Both the position numbers and the translations under genes were made by a program. Shown one piece after another: positions 36,391 to 49,559 of a stretch of DNA of 64,000 nt. The stretch spans positions 635,501 to 699,500 of the forward strand of contig NZ_NPZB01000001.1 of NCBI RefSeq assembly GCF_002895945.1, read 5' to 3'. Every line of letters begins with the position of its first letter. Within the stretch, counting starts at the first letter, position 1. The stretch is from Solilutibacter silvestris (GTDB taxonomy: Bacteria > Pseudomonadota > Gammaproteobacteria > Xanthomonadales > Xanthomonadaceae). The notes below the pieces were generated by a model. The model was not told where the DNA came from. It saw nothing but the letters and a program-made list of their open reading frames with translations, and made no database searches.

Positions 36391-37645
36391 GCTGACGCCC
36401 GAACAGCAACGCTACGCCGCGCTCGATGCGCGACTGGTGCACGCCGCGCGCGGCCTGCGCCTGCTCAACATGGTGAGTTGGCCGGCGAGTTTGCAGCAGC
36501 CGTTCCTCGATGCCTGGAACGCCGGAAAGAAGATCAATCCGGTGGTCGATTACCCGCCACACGATTTCAGCGACGCCCGCCGCGAACTGGAAGCCATCGC
36601 CGGAGAAGCGGAGCCGGGCCATCCCGTCGGCGATTACCTGATCGAAAGCGCACACAGCTGGTCGCTGGCGGCGGACCTGCTCGAACATCTCGGTACCGCG
36701 CGCGTCAGCGAAGTCTCGCTGCAACTGTTCGGCCGTCCCGACGAACCATTGCCCGGCAATGGCCCGAGCACGCTGGAAGCCGCGCGCCATTTCATCGGGA
36801 TTGCCAGCGAACTCGATCGCGAACTGCTGTCGCCGGCGGAGTCCGTGCCGATTTCCGCCACCGCGCTGGCCTTGCAACTGCAGAACGACCTCGACGATTT
36901 CTTCGAAGGCCGCATCATCACCGTCGAACTCGATCCGCAGCTGATCGCCAAGGCCGCCGCTGCGGCGACGCGCATCCGCCTGCGCACCAGCGCCACCTTC
37001 AGCGACTACGATCGCGCGCAACTGTTTCAGCACGAAGCCCTGGTCCACTCGCTGACCGCGCTCAACGGCCGCGAACAACCGGTGCTGAAGAGCCTGGAAC
37101 TGTCGTCGCCGCGCGTCACCGCGACCCAGGAAGGACTCGCCACCTTCGCCGAGCAGATCACCGGCAGCACCGACATCCAGCGCATGAAGCGCGTCAGCCT
37201 GCGCATCGAAGCGGTGGCGCTGGCGCTGGCCGGCGCCGACTTCGTGCAGGTATTCCAGTACTTCCTCGATGCCGGGCAGGACCAGCAGGAAAGCTTCGCG
37301 TCGGCGCAGCGCGTGTTCCGTGGCGTGCCGACCAGCGGCGGCCTCGCCTTCACCAAGGACACGGTATATTTGCGCGGATTGGTCGCGGTGCACACCTTCT
37401 TCCGCTGGTCGTTGCGGCAAGATCGACTGCCGCTGTGTCGCCTGCTGTTCGCGGGGAAGATGACGCTGCAGGACGTCCAGCGCTTCCAGCCGTTGTTCGC
37501 CGATGGCACCTTGGCGCCGCCGCGCTGGCTGCCGCGCTGGGTGACGCGCGCGAACGGACTGGCGGGGATGCTGGCGTTCTCGTTGTTCGCCAACCGCATC
37601 CGCCTCGACCAGATCACCGACCATTTCGATCTGGCCGATTTCTAG
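36377..37645 (+). CDS. QEGLA-motif metallopeptidase (DUF1704/MATCAP-like)
   Basis: A 422-residue protein of the flavohaemoglobin-expression-modulating QEGLA family (DUF1704). The zinc motif H219-E220-A-L-V-H224 and the third ligand in T-Q251-E252-G-L-A match eukaryotic MATCAP/TMCP carboxypeptidases that remove terminal tyrosine from tubulin. Bacterial substrates are unknown. No signal peptide is seen. The start is a GTG at 36377 that lies 14 bases inside the end of rsgA with GGAAG just ahead, so translation is coupled to rsgA. Longer in-frame starts lie in rsgA coding sequence and are not used. Confidence 0.88.
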   Translation: MTGTELTPEQQRYAALDARLVHAARGLRLLNMVSWPASLQQPFLDAWNAGKKINPVVDYPPHDFSDARRELEAIAGEAEPGHPVGDYLIESAHSWSLAADLLEHLGTARVSEVSLQLFGRPDEPLPGNGPSTLEAARHFIGIASELDRELLSPAESVPISATALALQLQNDLDDFFEGRIITVELDPQLIAKAAAAATRIRLRTSATFSDYDRAQLFQHEALVHSLTALNGREQPVLKSLELSSPRVTATQEGLATFAEQITGSTDIQRMKRVSLRIEAVALALAGADFVQVFQYFLDAGQDQQESFASAQRVFRGVPTSGGLAFTKDTVYLRGLVAVHTFFRWSLRQDRLPLCRLLFAGKMTLQDVQRFQPLFADGTLAPPRWLPRWVTRANGLAGMLAFSLFANRIRLDQITDHFDLADF

Positions 37646-37695
37646 CGTTCCGAAAGCCCCCTGTAGGCCGCGCGCGCTAGAATGCCAAGGACATA

Positions 37696-40005
<2,310 letters not shown>

Positions 40006-40009
40006 ACCC

Positions 40010-41014
40010 ATGACGACCCGGCAGCGTCCGCGTGCGCTGAACCTGATCGCCTGGAACAACGGCGTCGGCTTGTCGCGCGACATCGAATTGCTGGTCGCGG
40101 CCTTGCGTCGCGGTGGCGATGCCGTGGTGGTGAGCGCGCTCGGACGCGGCAAGTTGCGCAAGTGGTCGCGACCCGTGCTGATGCGGATGCGTGCACTGCT
40201 GCATCGCCTGTCCGGACGCTCGAAGTTCGACGCCAACCTGATGCTGGAACACGTGCGTCCCGAGGATTTCGGGGTGGCGCAGCACCAGCTCTTCGTGCCA
40301 AATCCGGAGTGGTGCCTGCCGGCGGACGTGGCGTTGCTGCCGCGCGTCGATGGCGTGCTCGTCAAGACCCGGCACGCGGTCGGCATCTTCGAGGCACAGG
40401 GTTGCAAGGTTGCGTACTGCGGCTTCACCAGCGGCGATCGCCTCGATGCGTCAGTGCCGCGCGAACGTGCGTTCTTCCATCTCGCCGGGCGCAGCTCCAA
40501 CAAGGGGACGCAGCGCTTGATCGCGCTGTGGCTGCGCCATCCGCAGTGGCCGACGCTGACGATCCTGCAGAGTCCGCGTACGGCGCAAGCGATCGAGCCC
40601 GCAGCGGCCAATATCGTCCATCGCGTCGACTACATCGACGATGCCGAATTGCGACGCCTGCAGAACGCGCATCGTTTCCACCTGTGCCCGTCGGAAACCG
40701 AAGGCTTCGGCCACTACATCGTCGAGGCGATGAGCATCGGCGCGGTGGTCGTCACCACCGACGGTGAACCGATGAACGAATTGGTGACGCCGGAGCGTGG
40801 CGTGCTGGTTGCCGCCAATCGCACCGGCACCCAGCATCTCGCCACCACGTATTTCTTCGATGATGCGGCGATGGCTGCAGCGATCGAGCGCCTCGTCGCG
40901 ATGCCCGATGACGAACTTGACCGCATCGGCGCAAACGCGCGCCGGTGGTATCTCGACAACGACGCCGGGTTCAGCGCACGGATGCAGTCGGCGCTGGCGC
41001 AGCTGATCGGCTGA
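40010..41014 (+). CDS. Glycosyltransferase family 4-like
   Basis: A 334-residue GT-B-fold glycosyltransferase. The N-terminal domain has W-N-N-G-V-G-L-S-R-D; the C-terminal sugar-nucleotide domain has F-H-L-A-G-R-S-S-N-K-G-T, L-C-P-S-E-T-E-G-F-G-H-Y-I-V-E-A (the E-x7-E motif) and the closing R-R-W-Y. Donor and acceptor are unknown. It begins four bases after maeB and ends 44 bases inside a glycosyltransferase gene on the opposite strand, an unusual convergent overlap. Three GT2 genes follow, so a role in a surface polysaccharide or LPS core is likely. Confidence 0.88.
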   Translation: MTTRQRPRALNLIAWNNGVGLSRDIELLVAALRRGGDAVVVSALGRGKLRKWSRPVLMRMRALLHRLSGRSKFDANLMLEHVRPEDFGVAQHQLFVPNPEWCLPADVALLPRVDGVLVKTRHAVGIFEAQGCKVAYCGFTSGDRLDASVPRERAFFHLAGRSSNKGTQRLIALWLRHPQWPTLTILQSPRTAQAIEPAAANIVHRVDYIDDAELRRLQNAHRFHLCPSETEGFGHYIVEAMSIGAVVVTTDGEPMNELVTPERGVLVAANRTGTQHLATTYFFDDAAMAAAIERLVAMPDDELDRIGANARRWYLDNDAGFSARMQSALAQLIG

Positions 41015-41870
41015 GCATGCGCAGGTCGGGCGGCGGCGTGGCGTATTCCGCCGCGTAGCGATCCATCCCGAGTACGCAGCGGGTGGCGTGTGTGTCCGCC
41101 GTTTCCCGCAAGATGCGATTGTTCGGCATCGTCAGGTCTTCGGGATCGGTGGGTGCCCGGGAGCAATGGGCAAGATGGATGGCCAGCCCGGCGAATTTCA
41201 AGCGTTGTCGTCGCAATCCGGCATTGCGCAGGCGCAAATCGAGTTCGAGATCCTCGCTGCCGTAGCCTTCCATGCGTTCGTCGAAGCCATTGGCGGCGAC
41301 GAGATCGTCGCGCCATGCGCTGAGGTTGCAGCTCATCACCGTCGAGCCGGCGTTGGCGGATGCGGCCTTCTTGCGCGCCCATGCGAGGTTGCGGATGGCG
41401 TGGCGGCGTTCGTCGCCGTGTTGCGCGTTGAAGTCGGCATCGATGAAGGGATGGAAGCGCGGCGTCGCGCCATCGAGCAATCGCCGTGTCAGCGCTTGCG
41501 TCGCCTGGATGCGTCCGCCCTGCAGGAAACACCGCGGTTGCGACAACGCAAGGTGATCGGCGATGAAATCCGGATGCAGCACCATGTCGCCATCGATCAT
41601 CACGACGGTGTCGCCGCGACTGGCGGCCAATGCGCGATTGCGCGAGCTCGCGGCGCGGAAGCCACGATCTTCCTGCCAGACATGGCGCAGCGCGACGGGA
41701 AAGTCGCGCGCTTCCTCCAGCAACAATTCGCGGGTGTCCGCGCCGGAACCGTCATCGGCGATCACCACTTCATCGGGCAAAACGGTTTGCCGGCGCACGC
41801 TGGCCAGTACCGCATGCAATGCCTGTGGCCAGTTGTAGGTGGTGACCAGCAGGCTGCTGCGCATCATCAT
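40971..41870 (-). CDS. Glycosyltransferase family 2 (galactosyltransferase-C-like), first copy
   Basis: A 299-residue GT-A glycosyltransferase. Motifs are S-L-L-V-T-T-Y-N-W near the start, V-V-I-A-D-D-G-S-G, W-Q-E-D-R-G-F-R-A-A-x-S-R-N-R-A-L, the D-x-D as M-I-D-G-D-M-V, and a late F-D-E-R-M-E-G-Y-G-S-E-D-L-E. The E-G-Y/W-G-x-E-D segment marks the subgroup with a C-terminal galactosyltransferase-like domain. It is closely similar to the next gene upstream and overlaps its stop by four bases. Several ATGs in a row (41870, 41867, 41864) leave the start uncertain by two codons. Confidence 0.88.
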   Translation of the reverse strand: MMMRSSLLVTTYNWPQALHAVLASVRRQTVLPDEVVIADDGSGADTRELLLEEARDFPVALRHVWQEDRGFRAASSRNRALAASRGDTVVMIDGDMVLHPDFIADHLALSQPRCFLQGGRIQATQALTRRLLDGATPRFHPFIDADFNAQHGDERRHAIRNLAWARKKAASANAGSTVMSCNLSAWRDDLVAANGFDERMEGYGSEDLELDLRLRNAGLRRQRLKFAGLAIHLAHCSRAPTDPEDLTMPNNRILRETADTHATRCVLGMDRYAAEYATPPPDLRMLSRSAAPAPTASVR

Positions 41871-42700
41871 TGCCGTGGGGGTGCGTGGCGTGCGGAGACG
41901 TGGGCGTCGAGTCCGCGTTCGCAGCGGATTGTCTGTTCGGCCAGGACCTTGTCGAAGAAGCGATCGTTCGGCAGGACTTCGGTGGGCGGGATGCCATCGG
42001 GCCAGCGCGTCTTGTGCCACAGGTGGATCGCCAATCCGGCGAAGCGCAGCGGTCGCCGCACCAGGCCGGCGTGTTTCAGGCGTGCGGAAATGTCGTCGTC
42101 CTCGCGGCCCCAGCCTTCGTAGTTGTCGTCGAAGCCGTTGACGCGATCAAGGTCGCTGCGCCAGATGCCCATGTTGCAGCCCATCATCTGTCCGCCTTCG
42201 GCATTCCGCGCCTTGCGTCGCGCGAGCCACGGCAGTCGCAATGCGTGCTTGCGCTTGAAGCGGCCCTCCATGTCCATGAAGGGCGAGAATTTCGGTTTGC
42301 CGCCCGCGAGCAGTCGCGCAGATTCCTCCGGCGTGGCATTGAGCCGGCCGCCCTGCAGGAAGATGTCGGGGCGGATCGTGGCCAGGTGGTCGGCGACGAA
42401 CAGCGGGTGCAGGATCAGGTCGCCATCGAGGAAGATCACGTAGTCGCCGGAACTCGCGGCGATGCCGAGATTGCGCACGCGCGCCAGCCGGAAGCCGTCA
42501 TCCTCCTGCCAGGCGTGGATCAGCGGCACCGGGAAATCGCGCGCCATGGTGCGAATCAATTCGGCGGTGTCCGCGCGCGAACCGTCGTCGGCGACGATCA
42601 CTTCCATCGGCAGCACCTTCTGCGCGGCGATGCTTTGCAGGCACAGCGCCAGCGCTTCTTTCCAGTTGTAGGTCGAGACGACGAGGCTGGCAGTGGTCAC
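41867..42700 (-). CDS. Glycosyltransferase family 2, second copy (paralogue of the neighbouring gene)
   Basis: A 277-residue GT-A enzyme paralogous to its downstream neighbour: both begin with a T-Y-N-W strand and share I-A/V-A-D-D-G-S, H-A/V-W-Q-E-D-x-G-F-R, D-G-D and G-R/E-x-D-D/L. The metal-binding motif is F-L-D-G-D-L-I. A basic patch (R-F-K-R-K-H-A-L-R) follows the G-K-P-K-F-S-P-F-M-D region. The start is GTG at 42700. It is divergent from a third GT2 gene 79 bases away, which suggests a shared control region. The pair probably add related sugars in the same glycan; this is inference. Confidence 0.88.
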   Translation of the reverse strand: MTTASLVVSTYNWKEALALCLQSIAAQKVLPMEVIVADDGSRADTAELIRTMARDFPVPLIHAWQEDDGFRLARVRNLGIAASSGDYVIFLDGDLILHPLFVADHLATIRPDIFLQGGRLNATPEESARLLAGGKPKFSPFMDMEGRFKRKHALRLPWLARRKARNAEGGQMMGCNMGIWRSDLDRVNGFDDNYEGWGREDDDISARLKHAGLVRRPLRFAGLAIHLWHKTRWPDGIPPTEVLPNDRFFDKVLAEQTIRCERGLDAHVSARHAPPRQ

Positions 42701-42779
42701 GGGCGAGAATGTGATCGAGGTCGGATATTATTGCCCCGATCAAGTGGCATTCGTCACGCCCACACGGAAATTTCGCCGA

Positions 42780-43694
42780 ATGCCCCCCGAAGTCTCCGTC
42801 ATCGTCCCCAATTACAACCACGCGCCCTACCTGGCGCAGCGGATCGAGTCCATTCTCGCGCAGACTTGGCGCGATTTCGAACTGATCCTGCTTGACGACT
42901 GCTCGCCCGACGACAGCATGGCCGTGCTCGAGCGCTATCGCGACCATCCCCAGGTCACTCATCTGGTCCGCAACGAGGCCAACAGCGGCAGTACCTTCCG
43001 CCAGTGGCAGAAGGGCATTGGCTTGGCGCGCGGGCGTTACATCTGGATCGCCGAGAGCGACGACTGGTGCGAACCGACTTTCCTTGAAACCCTGCTTGAA
43101 GGCCTGCGCGGCGATCCCGACTGCGTGCTGGCCTATTGCCAGGCCTATTTCGTCGGGCCCGATGGTGCCCTCAACTGGCAATCGCAGGCCGATCGTCTCG
43201 CCGAGACGCTGGACGGGCGCGAATTCATCCGCCGCCAGATGGCGCCGACGTCGATCTACAACGCCAGCATGGTGGTGTGGCGGCGTGACCTGTACGAACA
43301 GGTTCCGCGCGAGTACCTCGACTACAAGTTCTGCGGCGACTGGCTGTTCTGGATCGGCCTCGCCCGCCTCGGCAAGGTCCATATCAGCGGGAAATTGCTG
43401 GACTACTACCGCCAGCATCCACGCAACGTCAGCACCAGCGTTTATCGCAGCGGCCTGAATTTCGTCGAGGAACTGCAGGTCGCCAACTGGATGTTCGATG
43501 AAGGCCTGCTGGGCGATCGCGAATACGCCGCCTTCTTCAAGAAGAAATACCGCGAGTATTGGCCCGTGCGCGATCGCCTCGATCCAGAACTTCATCGGCG
43601 GATACGCGCGCTGTTCGACCATCCGCGCTCGCCGAAGCTGTCGCTGGCGAAGCTTCGTGCCGGGGCGATCTGGAAGGGGTTGCGCGGGCGCTGA
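42780..43694 (+). CDS. Glycosyltransferase family 2, third gene
   Basis: A 304-residue GT2 enzyme of a different subgroup: V-S-V-I-V-P-N-Y-N-H-A-P-Y-L, I-L-L-D-D-C-S-P-D-D-S, N-S-G-S-T-F-R-Q-W-Q-K-G-I and the D-x-D equivalent A-E-S-D-D-W-C. This resembles chain-forming rhamnosyl/galactosyltransferases such as those of LPS or O-antigen synthesis. It is read divergently from the two paralogues. The ATG at 42780 is preferred because the upstream in-frame extension from 42693 has no family similarity. Confidence 0.88.
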   Translation: MPPEVSVIVPNYNHAPYLAQRIESILAQTWRDFELILLDDCSPDDSMAVLERYRDHPQVTHLVRNEANSGSTFRQWQKGIGLARGRYIWIAESDDWCEPTFLETLLEGLRGDPDCVLAYCQAYFVGPDGALNWQSQADRLAETLDGREFIRRQMAPTSIYNASMVVWRRDLYEQVPREYLDYKFCGDWLFWIGLARLGKVHISGKLLDYYRQHPRNVSTSVYRSGLNFVEELQVANWMFDEGLLGDREYAAFFKKKYREYWPVRDRLDPELHRRIRALFDHPRSPKLSLAKLRAGAIWKGLRGR

Positions 43695-43783
43695 TATTTA
43701 TGCCCGGATCAAAACAAAATCCCTGCATCGAACCCCGCCGCCCTTGCTAGACTCCATCGACACACCACAACCAAGGTGCCGCG

Positions 43784-46480
<2,697 letters not shown>

Positions 46481-46503
46481 GTTCGGATCAAGGTGTAAAT
46501 GAA

Positions 46504-46528
46504 AAGCGGCCGCAAGGCCGCTTTTTTT
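46504..46528 (+). terminator. Rho-independent terminator after aceE, likely bidirectional
   Basis: An 8-bp stem AAGCGGCC (46504-46511) with GGCCGCTT (46516-46523) is closed by a stable GCAA tetraloop and followed by seven Ts (46522-46528). On the minus strand the same hairpin ends in four Ts, so it can also serve the HNH gene whose stop codon lies at 46531-46533. Confidence 0.92.
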
Positions 46529-46530
46529 GA

Positions 46531-47462
46531 CTATGACGTCTGGTCTGCGAGCCGAAATTTTTCGAAACGTGCTTCTAACCGCTTGACTGACGGACGTTCT
46601 CGGCGAGAGTTTGGCAGAGCAATGCGTTGTCCATGCATTGCTTTTATTCCGTGCTGCAACATCGGACCGTCTATTTCATCCAGAAGTTGCCGACGAACTT
46701 CCACCCTATACCCTGGCGTGATTCCCAAGTAATTGAGATCGAAAGCCGCATGGTGGATTTTGCACAGGGACAAGCCATTGGAAACCTCTGGTTCGCCATC
46801 TGGTTCGCCGTCAGGAATGATATGAGCCGCATCCAGCAGAGCGGCATGTTTCAACATGCATAGTGCGCAGCGAGTTTGATAAGCCTTCAAGACCCTTTCA
46901 CGGAAGGCAACCTGGTGAAGACGTCGTTTTGCCGTTGTCGTGATGTAGCGACGATGGATGGCATTTTCCGCAATTAGTTCGCTGGGTTGTGACCGCGCGT
47001 AATGGAGTAGACCGACTTCGTCATCCAACTGAATATCGAAGGTGAGGGCATCGGGCTTGTCTCCGCAAACAAAGACAGGATAGGAAACGATGTAACTGCC
47101 CGGCATGATGCGATAGCAGTAAACGAGGGGTGTTTGCGTATCCATTGCCAATCGAACGCCTACATTTTCATGATGATTGGGGTTTTCTCCCCGGTATCGG
47201 TAATGAATGACGGATGCACCATCCCGGAGATCATCGTCAGGGGGCCTCCCGGAATTGTCGTAATGGAAAGAGGAATGCTTTTAATGATTCGAGGCTTGAA
47301 TATTCCTTGAGGCCCGACGATTGGGACATTCGAACCATTGAAAACAAAGCCGCGCTCAAGGATTTCTCTTGGCAGCACGTCACCATGTATCGCCTTTTGG
47401 GAGTCCAGCCATTTGAATGCCATCAGTCGAACAGCTCTGTCGAATTCGAAATCGATGGACAT
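46531..47462 (-). pseudogene. HNH endonuclease gene broken by a one-base frameshift
   Basis: Two open frames on the minus strand join into one protein of about 310 residues. The first (from ATG 47460-47462) reads M-S-I-D-F-E-F-D-R-A ... P-Q-G-I-F-K-P-R ... S-I-T-T-I-P-G-G-P and then changes frame at a run of five Cs (plus-strand G at 47240-47244). With one extra C the next frame continues D-D-D-L-R-D-G ... Y-R-Y-R-G ... P-N-H-H-E-N-V-G without a break. The C-terminal HNH domain has C-A-L-C, A-A-H-I-I-P-D-G, S-N-G-L-S-L-C and I-H-H-A-A-F-D. Members of this family are putative restriction endonucleases. The region is roughly half GC, lower than its surroundings, which suggests transfer. A sequencing error remains possible. 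Confidence 0.82.
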
Positions 47463-47678
47463 GGGCGGGCCGGCTCAAAGATGTCCCAGGGTAGCCGCTC
47501 CAAGGCGAGGCAAGCAATTTTTGGGAACCCAACTGCCCCGGCTCGAAATTAATGGCTACAGGGTGATGGCGTGCTGGGCAGGCATGCCGGTGATTCTTTT
47601 GAATGGAAAAGATACACGTGCGATGGGTTGCCATCGTTTTCACCGCTACCGAACCATATTGCGGCGCACAATAACCGA

Positions 47679-48908
47679 ATGACCCTTACCCAATCCGCCC
47701 CAATCACAACCCCCCACGCCCCCCTGTCCCCACGCCAAGTGATGTGGGTCATCTTCGCGCTGGCGATGGGCGGTTTCGCCATCGGTACCAGCGAGTTCGT
47801 GGTGATGGGCCTGATCAGCGAGATCGCGCGCGGCTTCGGTGTCAGCGAGCCGCAGGTCGGGCACGTGGTCAGCGCCTACGCGCTGGGTGTGGTGGTGGGC
47901 GCGCCGTTGCTCGCCATCCTTGGTGCACGTTTGCGGCGGCGCACGTTGTTGCTGGTGCTGATGGGCTTCTACGCGTTGGGCAACCTGGCGAGTGCGTTGT
48001 CACCGAATTACCAGACGATGCTGCTGTTCCGCTTCATCGCCGGATTGCCGCATGGCGCGTACTTCGGTGTGGCGGCATTGGTCGCCGCGCATATCAGTCC
48101 GCCGTCGCAGCGGGGTGCTGCGGTCGGGCGGGTGATGTTGGGCTTGTCGGTGGCATTGCTGATCGGCAATCCGTTGGCGACGTGGCTGGGGCAGATGTTG
48201 AGTTGGCGCTACGCGTTCGGGCTGGTCAGCGTCATCGCGATCGCGACAGCACTGATGACCGCGCGCGTGCTGCCATCCGGCATGGGTGCGCCGCGCGCGG
48301 ATGCATTGGCCGAGCTGCGCGATTTCAATCGCGCGCCGGTGTGGTTGTCGCTGGGTATCGGCGCGATCGGATTCGCAGGCATGTTCTGCGTTTTCAGTTA
48401 CCTCTCGCCGACGCTGGTGCAGGTCACCGGGATGCCCAGGAGTTTCATTCCGATCGGGCTGATCGCATTCGGGATCGGCGGAATTCTCGGCACGCTGGCG
48501 GGCGGCTGGTTGTTCGATCGTTACGGCTTCCGTGCCGCGGCGATGGTGCTGGTGTGGTCGGCATTGTTGTTGCTGGTGTTTCCGCTCGCCGCGCATGCGT
48601 GGTGGACGGTGCTGCCGGCAATCGTCGCGGTCGGAACCATGGGGGCATTGGCGCCGATCCTGCAATCGCATCTGATGGACGTGGCACGCAGCGCACAAAC
48701 ATTGGCGGCGGCATCCAACCATTCCGCATTCAACGCGGCCAATGCATTCGGGCCATGGTTGGGTGGCATGGCGATCACCGCGGGCTACGGCTGGACATCC
48801 ACTGGCTATGTCGGTGCAGCGACCGCGGTGGGCGGTTTGCTGGTGTACGCGCTGGCGCGGCGCGAACAGCGTGCGCAGCTCGCGTCGGACACGGTCGCAG
48901 CCGGTTAA
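47679..48908 (+). CDS. MFS transporter (DHA1/AraJ-like drug or sugar exporter)
   Basis: A 409-residue permease with 12 predicted membrane segments. The DHA1-type motif G-T-S-E-F-V-V-M-G-L-I-S-E-I-A in the first helix and A-R-L-R-R-R-T-L-L-L after the second (motif A equivalent, cytoplasmic loop) fit the AraJ/sotB group. The substrate is not known; members export arabinose, drugs or arabinosides. The ATG at 47679 is six bases after a CACAAT hexamer, another possible leaderless promoter, though weak. The gene-poor 216 bases before it hold no other feature and are AT-richer, like the HNH region. Its stop overlaps the ACP phosphodiesterase gene by four bases. Confidence 0.88.
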   Translation: MTLTQSAPITTPHAPLSPRQVMWVIFALAMGGFAIGTSEFVVMGLISEIARGFGVSEPQVGHVVSAYALGVVVGAPLLAILGARLRRRTLLLVLMGFYALGNLASALSPNYQTMLLFRFIAGLPHGAYFGVAALVAAHISPPSQRGAAVGRVMLGLSVALLIGNPLATWLGQMLSWRYAFGLVSVIAIATALMTARVLPSGMGAPRADALAELRDFNRAPVWLSLGIGAIGFAGMFCVFSYLSPTLVQVTGMPRSFIPIGLIAFGIGGILGTLAGGWLFDRYGFRAAAMVLVWSALLLLVFPLAAHAWWTVLPAIVAVGTMGALAPILQSHLMDVARSAQTLAAASNHSAFNAANAFGPWLGGMAITAGYGWTSTGYVGAATAVGGLLVYALARREQRAQLASDTVAAG

Positions 48909-49510
48909 CGCGCGACGGCTGGTTCGGGCTCGTCGCTCATCAGTGCTGCAGCAGTGACAAGGTCGGGGAAAAATGCGTCGAAGGTCGCGTTGATCGAGGC
49001 CTCGTTTTCGCGCAACACGGGCAGGCAGGCGATCAAGCGATCACCATTGCGCGAGAGTCGGGTGGCGATGCCGCGCATGGCACGATCCACGCTCGCCCGT
49101 TCGCCATAGGAACCGAGCCAGTCGTGTGCCGCCATGTGCGGGGCGATGGCCTGCAAGCGTGGCGGCAAGGTGTCGCGATGTTCCTGCAGTACGCGATAGA
49201 CGCGCGCGGTGAAGTCATCGAGTGGGCCGTCGTTCCAGCGCGACCAGTCGCGCGCCAGGCAGTGGTCGAAATACACGTCCAGGGCGATGCCGGCATAGCG
49301 ACGCAAATCACCGAACTGGACGCGCGCTGCGGCGACCGCGGGATGGGTATCGGTGTAGCGATCGATGTGGCGATGACGGAGGATTTCCGTGCGCACCTCT
49401 GGCGGCCAGTCCAGCAATGCGGCTTGCCCGTGCACGAAATCGCCGAGCAGCGCGCCGAGGATGGCGTCGTCCGAGTGGCGCGCCAGCCAAGCATGCGCGA
49501 GATAGTTCAT
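48905..49510 (-). CDS. ACP phosphodiesterase (AcpH-like)
   Basis: A 201-residue HD-like hydrolase of the acyl-carrier-protein phosphodiesterase family, which removes the phosphopantetheine group from ACP. Visible are M-N-Y-L-A-H-A-W-L, G-A-L-L-G-D-F-V-H-G, R-H-R-x-I-D-R-Y-T-D-T-H-P and Y-F-D-H-C-L-A-R-D-W, giving the His/Asp metal set. The ATG at 49510 is chosen as the family begins M-N-Y-L-A-H; GTG at 49522 is also in frame. It converges with the MFS gene and is divergent from the ABC transporter. Confidence 0.88.
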   Translation of the reverse strand: MNYLAHAWLARHSDDAILGALLGDFVHGQAALLDWPPEVRTEILRHRHIDRYTDTHPAVAAARVQFGDLRRYAGIALDVYFDHCLARDWSRWNDGPLDDFTARVYRVLQEHRDTLPPRLQAIAPHMAAHDWLGSYGERASVDRAMRGIATRLSRNGDRLIACLPVLRENEASINATFDAFFPDLVTAAALMSDEPEPAVAR

Positions 49511-49547
49511 GACATCTGTCACTGTAAATGGGGGAGGGGGTCCACGC

Positions 49548-49553
49548 TAGACT
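49548..49553 (+). promoter_or_regulatory. Leaderless-type -10 box for the ABC ATPase gene
   Basis: TAGACT is six bases before the ATG at 49560 with no Shine-Dalgarno in between. A purine run GGGGAGGGGG (49531-49540) is too far upstream to act as one. This is the clearest of the leaderless-type starts here. Confidence 0.5.
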
Positions 49554-49559
49554 CCATCC

